From: Clytia hemisphaerica
Lineage: Eukaryota > Cnidaria > Hydrozoa > Leptothecata > Clytiidae
DNA length: 64,000 nucleotides
Reading direction: 5' to 3'
NCBI GenBank assembly: GCA_902728285.1
Contig: CACVBU010001193.1
Span: 124,001-188,000, forward strand
In this document: positions 22,701 to 36,400 of the stretch, one piece after another
Layout: the number at the start of each line of letters is the position of its first letter
How positions within the stretch are numbered: the stretch's first letter is position 1
Translations under genes and position numbers: made by a program
Notes under the pieces: generated by a model
The model's input: the letters and a program-made list of their open reading frames with translations, nothing else
The model's database searches: none
Told to the model about the DNA's origin: nothing

Positions 22701-25700
22701 CTCTTTAAGCTTTAGCGTGGGCGTCTGCTAATAAGCCGTCGGAATGTAAAAAGAATGGGCAACAAGGTAATAAATCAAACTAATCGAGCTTCAATCAAAC
22801 TTCACCGATCTTGATACACCTTTTGCTAATTAGGATTTTCATTTTGAATCATGGTACCGTTGTTTGTATAAGATTCCCATTTCCGCACTACTTTTCTGGA
22901 TTCTTTCCTCTATATATTTTCCAGGGGATAAACGGCAAGATATTGGGAAGGGTTTGTTTAATGGGATGCAGTTTAAAGCAGTTATGAAGGAGTCAAAGTT
23001 TAATCTCAAGGAGTATTATTTCTTTAAAGCTTAAAGTTGGCTAGTTTTTACCCTGCAATTTTCTAGTCAAGAAGCTAGAGCTCAACTACTCAACTGCTTT
23101 TTGCCTTTAATTGGCTCTTCCAGAAAATGACCGTATATGGGGGTGTAGGATATAGTGTCTGGAGGGGGGTAGTGAAAAATCTACAAAAATTGCCTTGTCC
23201 TGGGGGGGGGTAAACTTGCTCTCGATGGGATCAACTGATGCTTGTCCGGGGCGGGGGGGGGGGTTAGACCTGTTGTCCGGGGGATCAAAAGTCACAATGT
23301 CCAGGGGGGGGGCGGGTTTCCAAAAAATGTTATACCCTCCACCCCCCCCCCCATATTCAATTTTTTTCTGGAAAAGTACTATGTGAAAGTGAAAGAAGTC
23401 TTTATCACAAGTTCCTTCAAAGCACAAAACGAGGTTTCTAGCATCAAAGAATGAAAAGTTCATTTTTTCTTCTTCATTTTCAAAAAAATTTGAAATTATT
23501 TTTCTCAAGTATATTGCAGTTCTCTGAATTATTCTGAATTGAAAGATTTTGTTTACGCTTTATAGAATGGAATTCTTTAGTCGCATTTTTGAAGGAATCT
23601 TTTTTTTAATGGATTGAGATTTTTCATTAAAAAAAAACGGGTATCTATGACCTGTGTGTACAATATATTGTGTATATTTTCTGTAACACTTCATTTAAAA
23701 TGCATAGCGTCTTCGTCGTTGATGTTCGAGTATATTATGCGAAATTTTCGACTTTAAAGTCGTCTTGTTATTATTACATTGTATAGATTTCGTTATCTGT
23801 ATTCGGATTAGTCGTTTGCTCTTAAAGATAATATTTACCTGTGGATCCATAAAAACATGTGCCACCAAAAGATACAACCCCTTAAAAATAAAAAAACATG
23901 TTTTTCATCTAAATGATATCCAACCAATTCACAGCCTGTATCGATTGAGCACTCATCAGCGGACTGCTCGGATCAAAACGTTATTTAAGCTTTAAAAACA
24001 CTGTTAAGACCAAGACGAAGCTGATGTAATTACACTGCGAAACGTGATATAGCAGTGATCCGCTGCCCTCAATATAAGCAGGTTTGTGTACTCCTATTAA
24101 GGAAGGAGAAGTGACTACGTTACGATTTTGAAAATCGCGGATAGTAAATTGATGATCTAAAGTCAGTCAGGATCTAGACAAATGAAAAACTTACCGTCTG
24201 CGCTACAGAAAGCACATCATTATTATAAACTTACCGCTGGCGAGTTCAGGATGACGTAGAGATACAACAAACCAGTGTTTATGGTCGTGAAGTTACCCAA
24301 GATGAGAGGTAGCCCGAGTAAAGGAACCAAAATCAAGAAGGCTTTTCTCGAGTTTCTGTTTAAAGTAAAAAGTAACAAAGATTTATTAATAATTATGAGA
24401 CTTGAGAAAGGAGCAGCAAGGCAGAGAGACGAAACTTCTTCAAAACTGACACTTCAAGAGTGTACCGAAAGGAGCGTATATATATTATATTCTGCAACTT
24501 ACACTGTCCGCTTTGTAGATTTGATTTGCTCGTCTTGTTTTGTCAACCCTCGGAAAACCATGCAAAATAAAATGATTTCTACCTAAAGTAATTCAAAAGC
24601 TATTTGTTTAAATTTGAAAGAATCACTATTAATGTTATGGAAAATGAAGCTTATTTGCGAAGCAAGCCAAATATTTTCCAAAAATATCACTCGTATAATA
24701 ATATCACAAAAGAAAAGAGAGGCTTCATGAATAAACTTACAAATTGCAAGAATGCCATTGGTCCTTTAATGATCCATATATTTCCATCAATACTCAAACA
24801 ACTATAGGAAAATATAAGAAATTTATTAGCAGCTCACATATGCCAGGGCGTGCATTGGATTTTTTTAAACGTCACACAAACCAAATTAAATTAGAAGTAA
24901 AACCGATCTGCACATTAAAAATCTTACAACCAAACAACTTTTATTGAGGAAACACTTACTTTTGACTGTTGTAAAACAATTGATAATCTACCATCAACAT
25001 CACTGACAAGATCACCAACGGTGTACCTGGAATGCCAATGGAAAAATTTTAGAACCTCATTGAGGTACTTCTTAGCATTAGGATCCTTAATTGTGGATCC
25101 TTTATCATAATCACAAATTTGCCCTTTTTTGTGACGTTAAGAGTCGATATTTGAAGCAATATAGGATAGGAAAAAAAATCTATTGTTTAAAAAAGCGTTA
25201 CCGTATCCGAAAGCACAATAATACATGAGAAGTTTCTTTTTGTTCGGTAAAATCAATTTGAAGAGCGCAACCAGGTGAATTCCCTCTACCAAAAACCATG
25301 ACAATGTACCGAACAGTCCATAATAAACTAATAATACTGTTACGAAGCAACCAGCCTAAAAAATATTATTTGGACCCGTTTTTATTGAGTTCAGTATAGC
25401 GATGGAGCAATGGCCAAGTGTTTAAAGTGTTACGAACCAGGGGTTCATAGTTGTAATCCCCGTTTCTTCCTATGTCCCGATCAGTTCGTAGATCAGCTGA
25501 TTAGGGACCCCTTAGAAACTATCGAAAGACTCTAAAAGTTCTAGATTTTGGGTTTCCAACGTAAAATATCGAATCAATGATAACCATGTCGACAAAATGT
25601 GATATTTCGAAAACTGGCTTCTGGAAGAATGTATAATTTGTGCAATACGGTAATACAAGGCCGAATGCGTAATGAAGTTGATGAGAGAGTGAGAATTCCA

Positions 25701-28700
25701 TGTTTTCTCTAAACTAAGTGCAGTCAAGTCGAATCAGGAAGAAACAACAGAACATCAAGAATTACGTGTGATTCGTGGTGCAGATGTTGGACAATGTTTG
25801 GTATTTGGTACATGACGATACTGAACAAGTAGATGGCCATCAAGTTCTTATGGATCAGTACTTTAATCGTGTTCTTTACCCTGTTTTTGAGAAGAATATA
25901 TTGTACACTTTATTCGCCAAAATATACTCTTTAGTTGTTTGTGGATAGTACTCTGAATATTTTAATGGAGAGTGATTAAAGGAATGATATTAAAGAGAAA
26001 CGCTCCCCACCAACCAAGTTGAATTATATTTCTTGAGCCGGCACCGGTTAGCATGATTGGGCATGGTTTCATAGATTCTGAAGAACTTATTCAATCACTG
26101 AACGAGGATATTCAAAATGGACCTACTTGAAAAATTTGAGAATGAGCAGACCAGTGATGATTGAAACAACACTGACAGCATTTAACAAATCCTCCAATGT
26201 CCTCCATGCTGGCTTCTCCAATACATTCACTTTTGTCACACTGTTCCTCTCTTGTATTCGTGGTAGAAACTCTCGAATCTACAAAATTTATAAAATTCAC
26301 GCCAGGCTTATTAACTTTATCATATTCATTTCTCAGCTTTTTTATCGATTTTTAAGTAATGTATCTACTACTTACAGTGTCCAATGATATATTCATTTTG
26401 GCGGCTATTTCTTCCAAAGTTTCCTGCGGAAAACGTATTGAAGAATAAGGTTATCCAGTTCAGTTCAATTCAATCCTGTTCAAGACCTAACGAGGACCCG
26501 CCCTAATAATTAGGTTCAAATGGCGTGATCTTATTAGAATGACCATGAAATTGAGTATTGAAGAGGCGAGGAATCTCACTGAGATTTCTGTAAGGTGTAA
26601 GAAATGGAACTTCGCAACTTTCGTATCGACACTATCAAACGTATACAACAACACTTACATACGAATCTATTTCATTATCACCACCATATTGGTTGTTTTG
26701 TTCTTTACTACTACGTGATGGAATAGTCCATTGTGCAGGTTCAATTTTGGCGTCAGGTTTCGCAGACTTTTGTTTTTCAGAAGCTACTCCGGTAATGGAA
26801 ACTGCCCAGGATAATGTATGAACTATAATCCTATAAAACATAGAACGACATTATATCATTTCGTAAATAATTTGTATATGATGGTCAAAAGTGGTCATAC
26901 TACTGTCATAATACTTTTGGCACATGAAATCAAATTTGTATATGATGGTCAAAAGTGGTCATACTACTGTCATAATACTTTTGGCACATGAAATCACACT
27001 GCCAGTTGGCTGTCAACATCCCTCTTATATGTTTTGCTATGTGATTGTGGACTTATAATATAATAACTGGGTTGGGGGAGAAGACCAAATAGGGTTTTGG
27101 GGCCAGGTAAGGGGGAGGGGCTAAAATCTGAAGGGTCTAAACATATTTGTGCTTTATAAAAGTACTATTTTATGCATATAAGCGACCGATCCCGTACCAT
27201 GCACCTCTGAGTGTCAAAGTCTACATCATGTGGCATTTGACACGATGATGAAACCTTTCAAAAATGTTCTTTCTTGGTATTCTTCTTAGTATTGGGTACA
27301 ATGACAGGATAACTTACACATTGAGTTCGGACTTGCACCTTTGAATGTAATTATTGATCATCGCTGTATAGTTCTGTAAAGTTGAAGACAATATTTTGAG
27401 TTTGACAGTAAATTTGCGTCCCTTTATAAACGCAGAACGGTGTGCACGTGTGCAAGCTTGTCAGCATTTACCTTCATTATAAGTTAAGCGAAACGTACAA
27501 CAAATCCTTCTATTTTTCCAAGTTCCTCGATTATTTCCCTTGGAAGTCATAATGTATCTGTAAGCCTAGTATTAAGAATCTTTTTTTTTCCTTGTATTCA
27601 TCGTAACCACGCCTATGGCAATTGTATGTATACACTCGTTAAAGCATTCATTTAGAAGTCGTCGAAGATTAGCGCGATTTTGATGTCAAGAAGCTAAGCA
27701 ACCTCAAATAAAATTTAAAGCAACATTTATACTTACTGTTAGCATCCCATTGCAAAGATCTTTTGCTGAAGTAATACTATCTGCGTTCTAAAAAGAAAGA
27801 AAAATGAGAAAGTTTCTTTCGGTTTCTTTGTATTTAATTCAGTTCAAATTTAACTAAAAATGCGAACGAAAGTCTTACAAACAAGGTGATTTCTTCAGGC
27901 TATTTCAAGATGAGTTTCGTTACCTTGACTAAAGAATTCAATGTTGTTCTTTTGCCTTCAATGAATGATTGACCTTTCTGTTCGTACTGTTCAAATAGAA
28001 CACTAAATATTTGGACAACTTCTTTCTCAATGGAACTCTTGTCGGGTGTATATGTGATGTAGTACCGCAACTCCGTCATTCGATTATAAAGTGAATCCAA
28101 ATCCTTTGGGATGTCGATTGTATCCTGAAAAAGAAACCAGGTACCGTATAACCAGAAAGTCAATAAAACAAACAGATCAAGAGTACCAGCCAGCGGCTCT
28201 CATTCCTCGTCTTTCAAAAACAGTTTCCAATTGTTTTGATTGATAAGTGCCCGATTTGCTTATCAGGGTTCGTTTTTCTTCTCTTGGAATTCAAGAGCGT
28301 GATATCAAGGGTATTCATTACTTACTCCTCCGTAAATGGTGTTATTTGCAATTTTACATGCGCAATAATTCGGCTTCGACCAGACGATCGCTCCTTTTTC
28401 GCTTTGTAAACATTTCCTTTTCGCTTCACCTGTTTTTGTAGTATAAAAAAGAGTTTAAACAAGGATTTAAGAAGAGACAGCTCCTTGCAAGCAAAGAAAA
28501 CTAAACGGTTAAGGTTGTAAACCCCGGGCTTGCCTTGGAAAAGGCTTGAAAGTCTCTCTGCTCAGTACTTTCAAGCTTGAACGAAGACTAGTAAAAGGAA
28601 ATCTTTGGATAGTCATAACACTGCAATTTTCCAGACTTATCCTGTTTCTTTCGTGACTGCTACAATGGCATATGGTTAAGGAGCAAATTCCCTCGAGTAC

Positions 28701-31700
28701 ACACCATGATAGTGAAGGCCTTTGTTTTTGTTTTTGATCAAGCGACAGTCACCGGTCGAAATTCCTCCTACTTCAGTTCGTTTCCATGGCACTCCTTCAT
28801 GTTCCTCACCGCGACAGTAGTCTGTTGAAGAAAAATGTTATAGATATATTATGTTACTATTCAACATTAGAAACCATAGGCCTTCGAAACAGTAAAATGT
28901 TACTGTAAAAGTGTACGCTTGGTCGTTTGTCATTTACGATTGAGCCATTCGAGCCACAAGATCTAAAAGTCAGTTCGATCAGTCATAATAGACTGATACT
29001 TAAGGGCTTCCATGGTCGTAGATGCTGGGTATCGTGCAGACCATAAGGGCACTCAAAGGGATTGTAAAAAGTCAAGTGCCATGAAAACTGGAAACCCTTT
29101 TCTTTAAATCTTGTGCAACCAGTGCGATAAATGAATCAACGAAGCCTACAAGTTTTGCATTGCGTCTCATCGGAAGCGTCCTGACAATCATCCACACCAT
29201 CGCATACACGATCAAGCCAAATATGTTTAGAGGAGTTGGTGCATTTGTGAACCAAACTACCGTACTTCTTCATAAACACCTCTTTTTCTGACGAAAGAAA
29301 GAAGAAAGAAAGAAAGAAAGAAAGGGTTTTTGAATTTAGGAGTGAGTAGGTATCATCGTTTATCCTTTCTCATATTCACTTAAAATGTTTGAAAAATCAG
29401 TCGGCGATGCGGTCTTATAAAGGTCTGAATGATTGGGAAAAATCGAAAAATTTACAAGCGGGGTCGTTTATTGGTCATTTGATTTAATTGTATGTGGTGA
29501 GGCAATCGACACCGGAAAAGAGCATAATTCAAACGAGTTGAACTCTCTTTGTCTTCTATTGTTTTGGAATGGTTGTTTTGCAATTGATTGGCAAGAATAA
29601 AGGACTTTGAAAACTACCGTACATACCTGGACATTTGTTAGAAGAACATGATTGAGATTTCAGAAGGCTATCGCACCATCCTTCTTGAATGACCTGATGG
29701 TAAACTCTCCAGTTGAAACATGACAAACGACAATACTTTGTGGACCAGGTCAGTGGATTGAATGATGGACATTCAACATTCAAAGGATTCGAACAAGCTA
29801 CAAGAAGGAAAGAAGTATTTGATGACTTCACCATCCATTATATTTACAAAAGTAACGTTGGCAAATACAAATTCCTTTATTATAATACGGATCAAACAGA
29901 GATTGCTAGAAGAGCTTTCGGAAAACGATCCGTTTCTTATTCTATCCATAAAGGTTCTGATCGACCTTTATCAATTATTATACCGTACCTTGGAGAAGGT
30001 CTTTGTCTATCATCAACTTCTGACATTCTTCTTCACCGGAACACGTCCTTTTCTGAAGGCCGACCACCTTCAATCCGCCCTTCTTTTTTCCACCTTTTAT
30101 CTCCGCTCCACCATACGTATAGGTTTTGGTTTTTATACTAACAACGCCCTTCATGGCAACGCCTTTTGTTTTCTTAGTGGATCCTCCATTTATTATTGTC
30201 ACACCTCCTCCTTTACGCTTGCTGGTTGAATGTGAAACACCGATACAATCAAGTTGTCCAAAGAAACATCTACATTGCAAACAGAAAGGGAGGTCAGCCA
30301 TTCGAACTTGCTGTACTGTTTGGTGGTGTATCTCTGTACCGTTCAAGAAACAACCTTCAAGAGTATAAAAAATAGGGAGATAAAAAGATAATATTAGGCC
30401 AATTTAACATGTTGTATCGGCTCGAAAAGAACCTTGTCTTTAAAAAGTAACTAGTACCTAGTTTAGAAAACTCAAGAAGAAAGTTCCCTTGATCAGGGCT
30501 CGGTCATACTTCCGACCTACTATGTTATCCAATTAAATTTGCGTAATGAACGATAAAATAAATATGAGAGGCCAACTTACTGTTATCTCTGCTGAAGAAT
30601 GTTCGTGCAAGGTCTTGACTACAATTTCTGCACGCCGCTGAAAACCTGAAAGAACCAATATATTTGCTGACGCTGCATATAATCTCGCCCTCCTTAGTAC
30701 AACGACAAGCCAGTTTTTGACCACCAACAATTATGCTCCACTGGCGAAAAGGAACATAGATAGCTCTCCCTTTACCGGTAGCATCAATACAGTTCTTGCA
30801 ATGATATTTGCGTTGGCCAGTGGTGTAGGCTTGGACCATCTTTTCACAATCTTGGAGATTATAACACTGGTTTTCATCACCGTATGAGCAATACATCTGT
30901 TGATTCCAACTCCTGCATTCGCATTGAATACACGAGTAACCTTCCACTTGAGGTCTGGACCCTAATTTAATTCTTTGACGTGTGAATAATGATAAGCAAT
31001 GGTCACACTGGATCTTGGTTGGAATGAGTTTACATTTGACACATAATGGTTTGACGTCACCCTTGATGTTACGTTGGTAACAAGACATGCTACCATCTTG
31101 TTTGCATTCACAATATGAGCAATGTGTTGTGTTCCATACTCTACCTGGTGTCTTTGTGCATGATGTCGCCAACACTATAAGGGAAAACAAAGAAATTGGC
31201 TCACTACAGTAATTGGGTACTAAGAATACTATCAAACCTAACTTGTCTAATGGTTTGATGGTTATGCCTAAAGGGATCCTGGAAATTTTCATTTTCCTGC
31301 ATTTTAGCTGTTTTTGCTCTATGCTACACGAAGGGATTCGAATAAACCCCCCCCCCTCATCAAAATAGAATTTGATTTCTTGTATTGGATACAATATGCT
31401 CCTAATTTTCAGTCTACACTCAGAAAGAAATGAATGGTTGAGTAACAAATATCTTACTGATTTTATTGGAACTCCGAATTGTACCCTGGCTTGCAGATGA
31501 ATTTTTTTTCTTATTGTTCGATTCCACACAGAGAACATACCTGGTTTTGGTTTCTTCTTTTTCTTGGCATCGCAACTGTGCCAGCTGGACAAAGCAAACA
31601 GCAAAATCAATGACAATGTATACACATTCATTGCAAGAGAAATTTTAGTGCATTTTGTGTTGAGATATTTTCAAATGAAAATTGATATTTCAAAATTTGA

Positions 31701-33392
31701 TATATGATATGATTGAAAAAGTGATAATTTGATTTTAATTTTCACCTGTTTCAAATTTAAAAAAGTAATAATTCTTTTTTACTATATTTCTTCCAACACC
31801 CCAACATTTTCTAAAAGAAAACAAAAGGAAATTAGAAATTTCAACATACAACAACAACAGGCTACAAATAAATTTTCAGACGTGTTTTGTGTTACAAAAT
31901 AATTTCTTTCGGTCTATAGTTTTTCAAAAGTACCAGTAAACATAGGGCTGAGAATATTTATTATTTGCTTATCAATTTCAGAGGTCTTCGCTTTCTCTGA
32001 AAATCTTATTACTTATTTTCATTTTCATTTTCTCAATGGGTCAAATTCTTAGTACACTTAATAATGTTGTTTAAAGTTATCATTACATTTCTCTAACTCT
32101 TCAAAACCCGATTGGCGTGTATACGCATTCTAAATTTGCCAATATACCTACGCCAACTTAAGGTTGTAACTCCTGACCACTTGATTTAAAAGGGCGTAAA
32201 CAGAATGCTTTTAGAAAGATTATTAAAAAATCCTTTCTAATGGTACCAAAAAAAAGGTAATTCTTGCCTGCGAAGCTTGTAAAAATCATCTGTTAACCAA
32301 AACACTCCCTCTTTCCTTTCCCTTCAAATTATGTGTCTCTACATTGAAAATTTAATTTCAAAATTTCAAAGCAAATAATGTAATTTTCAACAGATTGATT
32401 CACAAGTTTTAAAGTAAAATGAATAAAATATTTAGATTTGATGATTCTATAAAAAACTTCAGAGACCGAAAAAAAAAACATTTGTCTCGCTGTCCAAAAC
32501 ATTTGTGAAATTCTAAATATGAAAAATATACATTTTCGTTCAAACTGATCAAACTTGACATAGACTTCATAATGTTAAGCCTCGGTTGTACCCTTTTGCT
32601 CTACCTTAACTGTATTTTTATCATGCACATCTGAAGTTAGGAACATGATAAAATTCCAATAGTGAGACACAAATACATTATTACTCCTATTTCATTATAG
32701 ATAATATATCAACGACATTCAAAAATTGACACATCAAATTTAATGATTGTCAAGGGGTTGCCATATGATTGTCAGTAGCCCTTATAAAGAAAAAATACGG
32801 CCTCGTTTTCAAATTATTACTAAGCTGATCATTTCGATCGTAATCGTACTTGGGAATAAATTGTCATGAAATATCTTCGAAATCGAAGCAAATGTTGTTC
32901 ATATTGGGATCCGCAAAAAGATCTTTTTCAGTCGGACCTTCTCCAAGATGACTTTTAACAAACGTTTCAATAAAACGGTCACTTTATGTTTAATAACTGC
33001 TTTCTACCAATTGGAAGGCAGGACGTATTATTGGCTGGTCAAGCTTGTTAGTTCTCTACTCCGTTAATAAATGTTGGTATAATAATTCTTAAAGATAAAA
33101 GAAAGGCTATCACATACCTCCTACATTTAAAGGTCGATGTTTTCCCTCAGTTGTACAAAAACGTGTTACAATTTAGCTTACCATTGGTTTTCGATAAATG
33201 ACCAGCGCAGAATTTTTTTAACCCTCCTGTTTTGATTTAATCATATGATAATTAATGTAAGATTGCAAAGAAAATCTGTAATTTACTGTTTGCGCCAAAA
33301 ATGAAGCTGATACTAAACGAATGATCTATTTTTGGGCCTACCTCCGGGTACCCCGGTGGAGGTCCTATAAATTAACCCATGTCCGTTCGTCC

Positions 33393-33423
<31 letters not shown>

Positions 33424-36400
33424 TGTTACCAGCTTTTCTCAGGATTGGCTCATTAGTTTTTTCTGATTTTTTGCACAATGATGCAAAATGGCAATGCCCA
33501 GAACGTGACGGAGCCCGATTTTTGAGAAAAAATTTATTTGGGTAAATTTGGGCCAAAAACTACCTAAAAATAGGGTTTTTTGGACTTTGTGCAAAATCCT
33601 GTCATTACTTTTTCCTGATTTTTTGTACAAAGATGGAGGGCAAGATTCTCTAAAGAATGGCTGAAGTGGTTTTTCCCGGAAAATTCTTATTCGCCTTAAA
33701 AAACGGATTTTCGTATTTTGGGGGAAATTCCCTTTAACCAAATAAGAAAATATAGCTTTTAACAATGTTGACTCGTTATTTTTTTCTGATTTTTTGAACA
33801 ATGATGCAAAATGGCAATGCCTAAAATGTGTCGGAGCCCGATTTTCGAAAAAAAGTATATTTGGGCAAATATGGGCCAAAAAAACTGCCTAAAAATTGGA
33901 CTTTGTGCAAAATCCTGTCATTACTTTTTTCTGATTTTTTGTACAAAGATGGATGGCTAGATTCTCTAAAGAATGGCTGAAGTGGTTTTTCCCGGAAAAT
34001 TCTTTTTCGCCTTAAAAAACGGATTTTCGTATTTTGGGGAAATTCCCTTTAACCAAATAAGAAAATATAGCTTTTCTCAAAGTTGACTCATTATTTTTTT
34101 CTGACTTTTTGCACAATGATGCAAAATGGTAATGCCTAAAATGTGACGGAGCCAGATTTTCGAAAAAAAATATATTTGGGCAAATTTGGGCCAAAAACTG
34201 CCTAAAATAGGGTTTTTTGGACTTTGTGCAAAATCATGTTATTACTTTTTTCTGATTTTTTGTACAAAGATGGAGGGCAAGATTCTCTAAAGAATGACTG
34301 AAGTGTTTTTTCCCGGGAAATTCTTATTCGCCTTAAAAGACGGATTTTCGTATTTTGGGGAAATTTCCTTTAACCAAATAAGAAAATATGGCTTTTCTCA
34401 ATGTTGACTCATAATTTTTTTCTGATTTTTTGCACAATGATGCAAAATGGCAATGCCCAAAGTGTGACGAAGCCAGATTTTTAAGGAAAATTATTTTGGG
34501 CAAATTTGGGCAACAAACAGCTTAAAAGGTTTTTTGGGCCTGAATGGTTTAAGTGATTTTCGTATTTGGGGAAATTCCTTTTTACCATTTTACATTATTC
34601 AACACGCAAGCTTTATTTTTCCATTCTGAATTTTTGTACAATTATTGTCACTTTTTTCTTATTTTCATCTGATGTTAATCATTAGGTAGGTCCATTCAGC
34701 ATGTTGCTTGTTCTTCTTCTTTTCACCACGTGTAGACAATGGACACAGCAAGATGATGACCGGCTTATAGAGGGAATCAAACTTTATCAAAGAGACTGGA
34801 TATTAGGTAAGTGAAACCCCTAACATTTCCATTTGTCTAGTGATTGAAGTTCTCATAAGGCATTCTAGTATGCTGCATCGAAAGAAACTTTTTTTTTTGA
34901 TACATTATCAGGGGGAATATTCAGACCGTACTAGCTATAAAAGTTTTTTGTTGGGAAAGTTTTTAGTCACCCAGCTAAAGATATTGTCACAACCTTGTTC
35001 AAACTGAATAGGGCAGCCTTCAGTCGGCAGGGTAGTTGGGAAATATTCTGGTTACCATACAAAAATATTAGCAACTTTCCCTGTATTCTTTTGACTGAGG
35101 CTGTTAATCTGTAACAATCTACAGGGATATAACAAAATTTACCATCTCAAACAGAGAAACTCCGTGACCATGGAATAAATCAAATACTTTGGCTCATTAA
35201 AGATATAGGTTTTTCGCTATAGGATTTTATAACCACTCAGCCATCATCTTCCTACCAAAGCCCTTTCTTAGATCTTCACTCTGTCCCATTCTCCTTCAGT
35301 TGCAGACCACGTGGAAGGGAAGACACAAGACCAATGCATCCATCGTTGGGAACACACATTGAACCCGAACATCAAACGTGGCAAGTGGAGTCAGGAAGAA
35401 GACGAAGTATGTTATATTCCTTTCCTCCTCTCTTCTCCCCTCCTCTATTCATGTGACGTAGTCTGCCTTAACTAGTCAAGTTTTTTTGTCAAGTTCGTTC
35501 TTTACATTTTTTTATATTTTCAGGTTTTCCCCTTAATACTTCAACGCTGTTTTCACCTGTTTCACGCTTTTTTGAATAACTAAATCTGAATCCAAAGCAA
35601 AGCCAATAAGTTTTTAATCTCCGGTAATACTTAAAGGTCTCCAATCTTGAAATAAGGTTGTCATATGTTCTTCAACCATCATAGTTTTCCGACTTTTTAA
35701 ACTATTTAATTAAACCCCCCTTAGGCACTGATGGAAGCCGTTTTACGACTTGGTAGGAAGAATTGGAAAGCTGCAAAGGAATCAGTACCTGGACGAACGG
35801 CCGCTCAGTGCAGAGAGAGGTAGGCACGATACCTCCTTTAAAAAAATTAGATTTGTTCTTTACCGGTTCTTTTACCAGTACATGAAATTCACTCTGCAGC
35901 CAATTTTTTGTTGCAAGGGGTCCCAAATGACCTGGAGATCAAAATGATGGCAAACATACAGTAGAGGCAATACACCCCCTCTGCAGCAGCTTTTCTTTTT
36001 GCGAGGGGTGCCAAATGACCTTAAAGTTCCTCAGATGATTATTTTTGGTGCTCCTTTCCTTTTTTTCTCAAAGAGATACTATATGTATAGCAGTTTATTA
36101 GCCAAGAAAGGAAAACATTCCATGCTCGCGTTATTATTAAAACACTTTTCCGAAAAAGAACCAAAATCCAAATTTCTTGGCCAAACCATCACGCCACTGC
36201 AAACCGACAAAACGAAAAAGGAAATTCTTGTTACTTTAATCGTAGAAATTTTAGCGAGACTAATTTTAGCGTTTTAGTGAGTTTTCCCTATTTTCGCTAA
36301 AATAAATCTCGCTAAAACGCACCGAATTGACAGATCGCTAAAATTTATCCGCGCGAAATTTTTCGAAAAGCTGATTCGCTAAAATAAATCCAGTATGTTT

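Noticed and set aside
23107-23508. ORFs rich in Gly or Pro on both strands, also at 58473-58872
   Set aside because: They run through G/C homopolymer tracts of the large dispersed repeat and have no consistent frame between the two arms.
24185-24210. Possible 8 bp microexon (TTTCTGTAG|CGCAGACG|GTAAGT) in the receptor
   Set aside because: Including it would shift the frame between TM7 exons that join in phase without it; probably a decoy or duplicated donor.
25512-25727. Minus-strand ORFs that could be an extra receptor exon between TM2 and TM3
   Set aside because: The exons ending 25766 and starting 25355 join in phase and give a normal first extracellular loop without it.
29713-30229. Plus-strand ORFs of 142 and 155 codons
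   Set aside because: They are opposite-strand shadows of receptor exons 3 and 4, which carry the cysteine-rich domains and correct splice sites.
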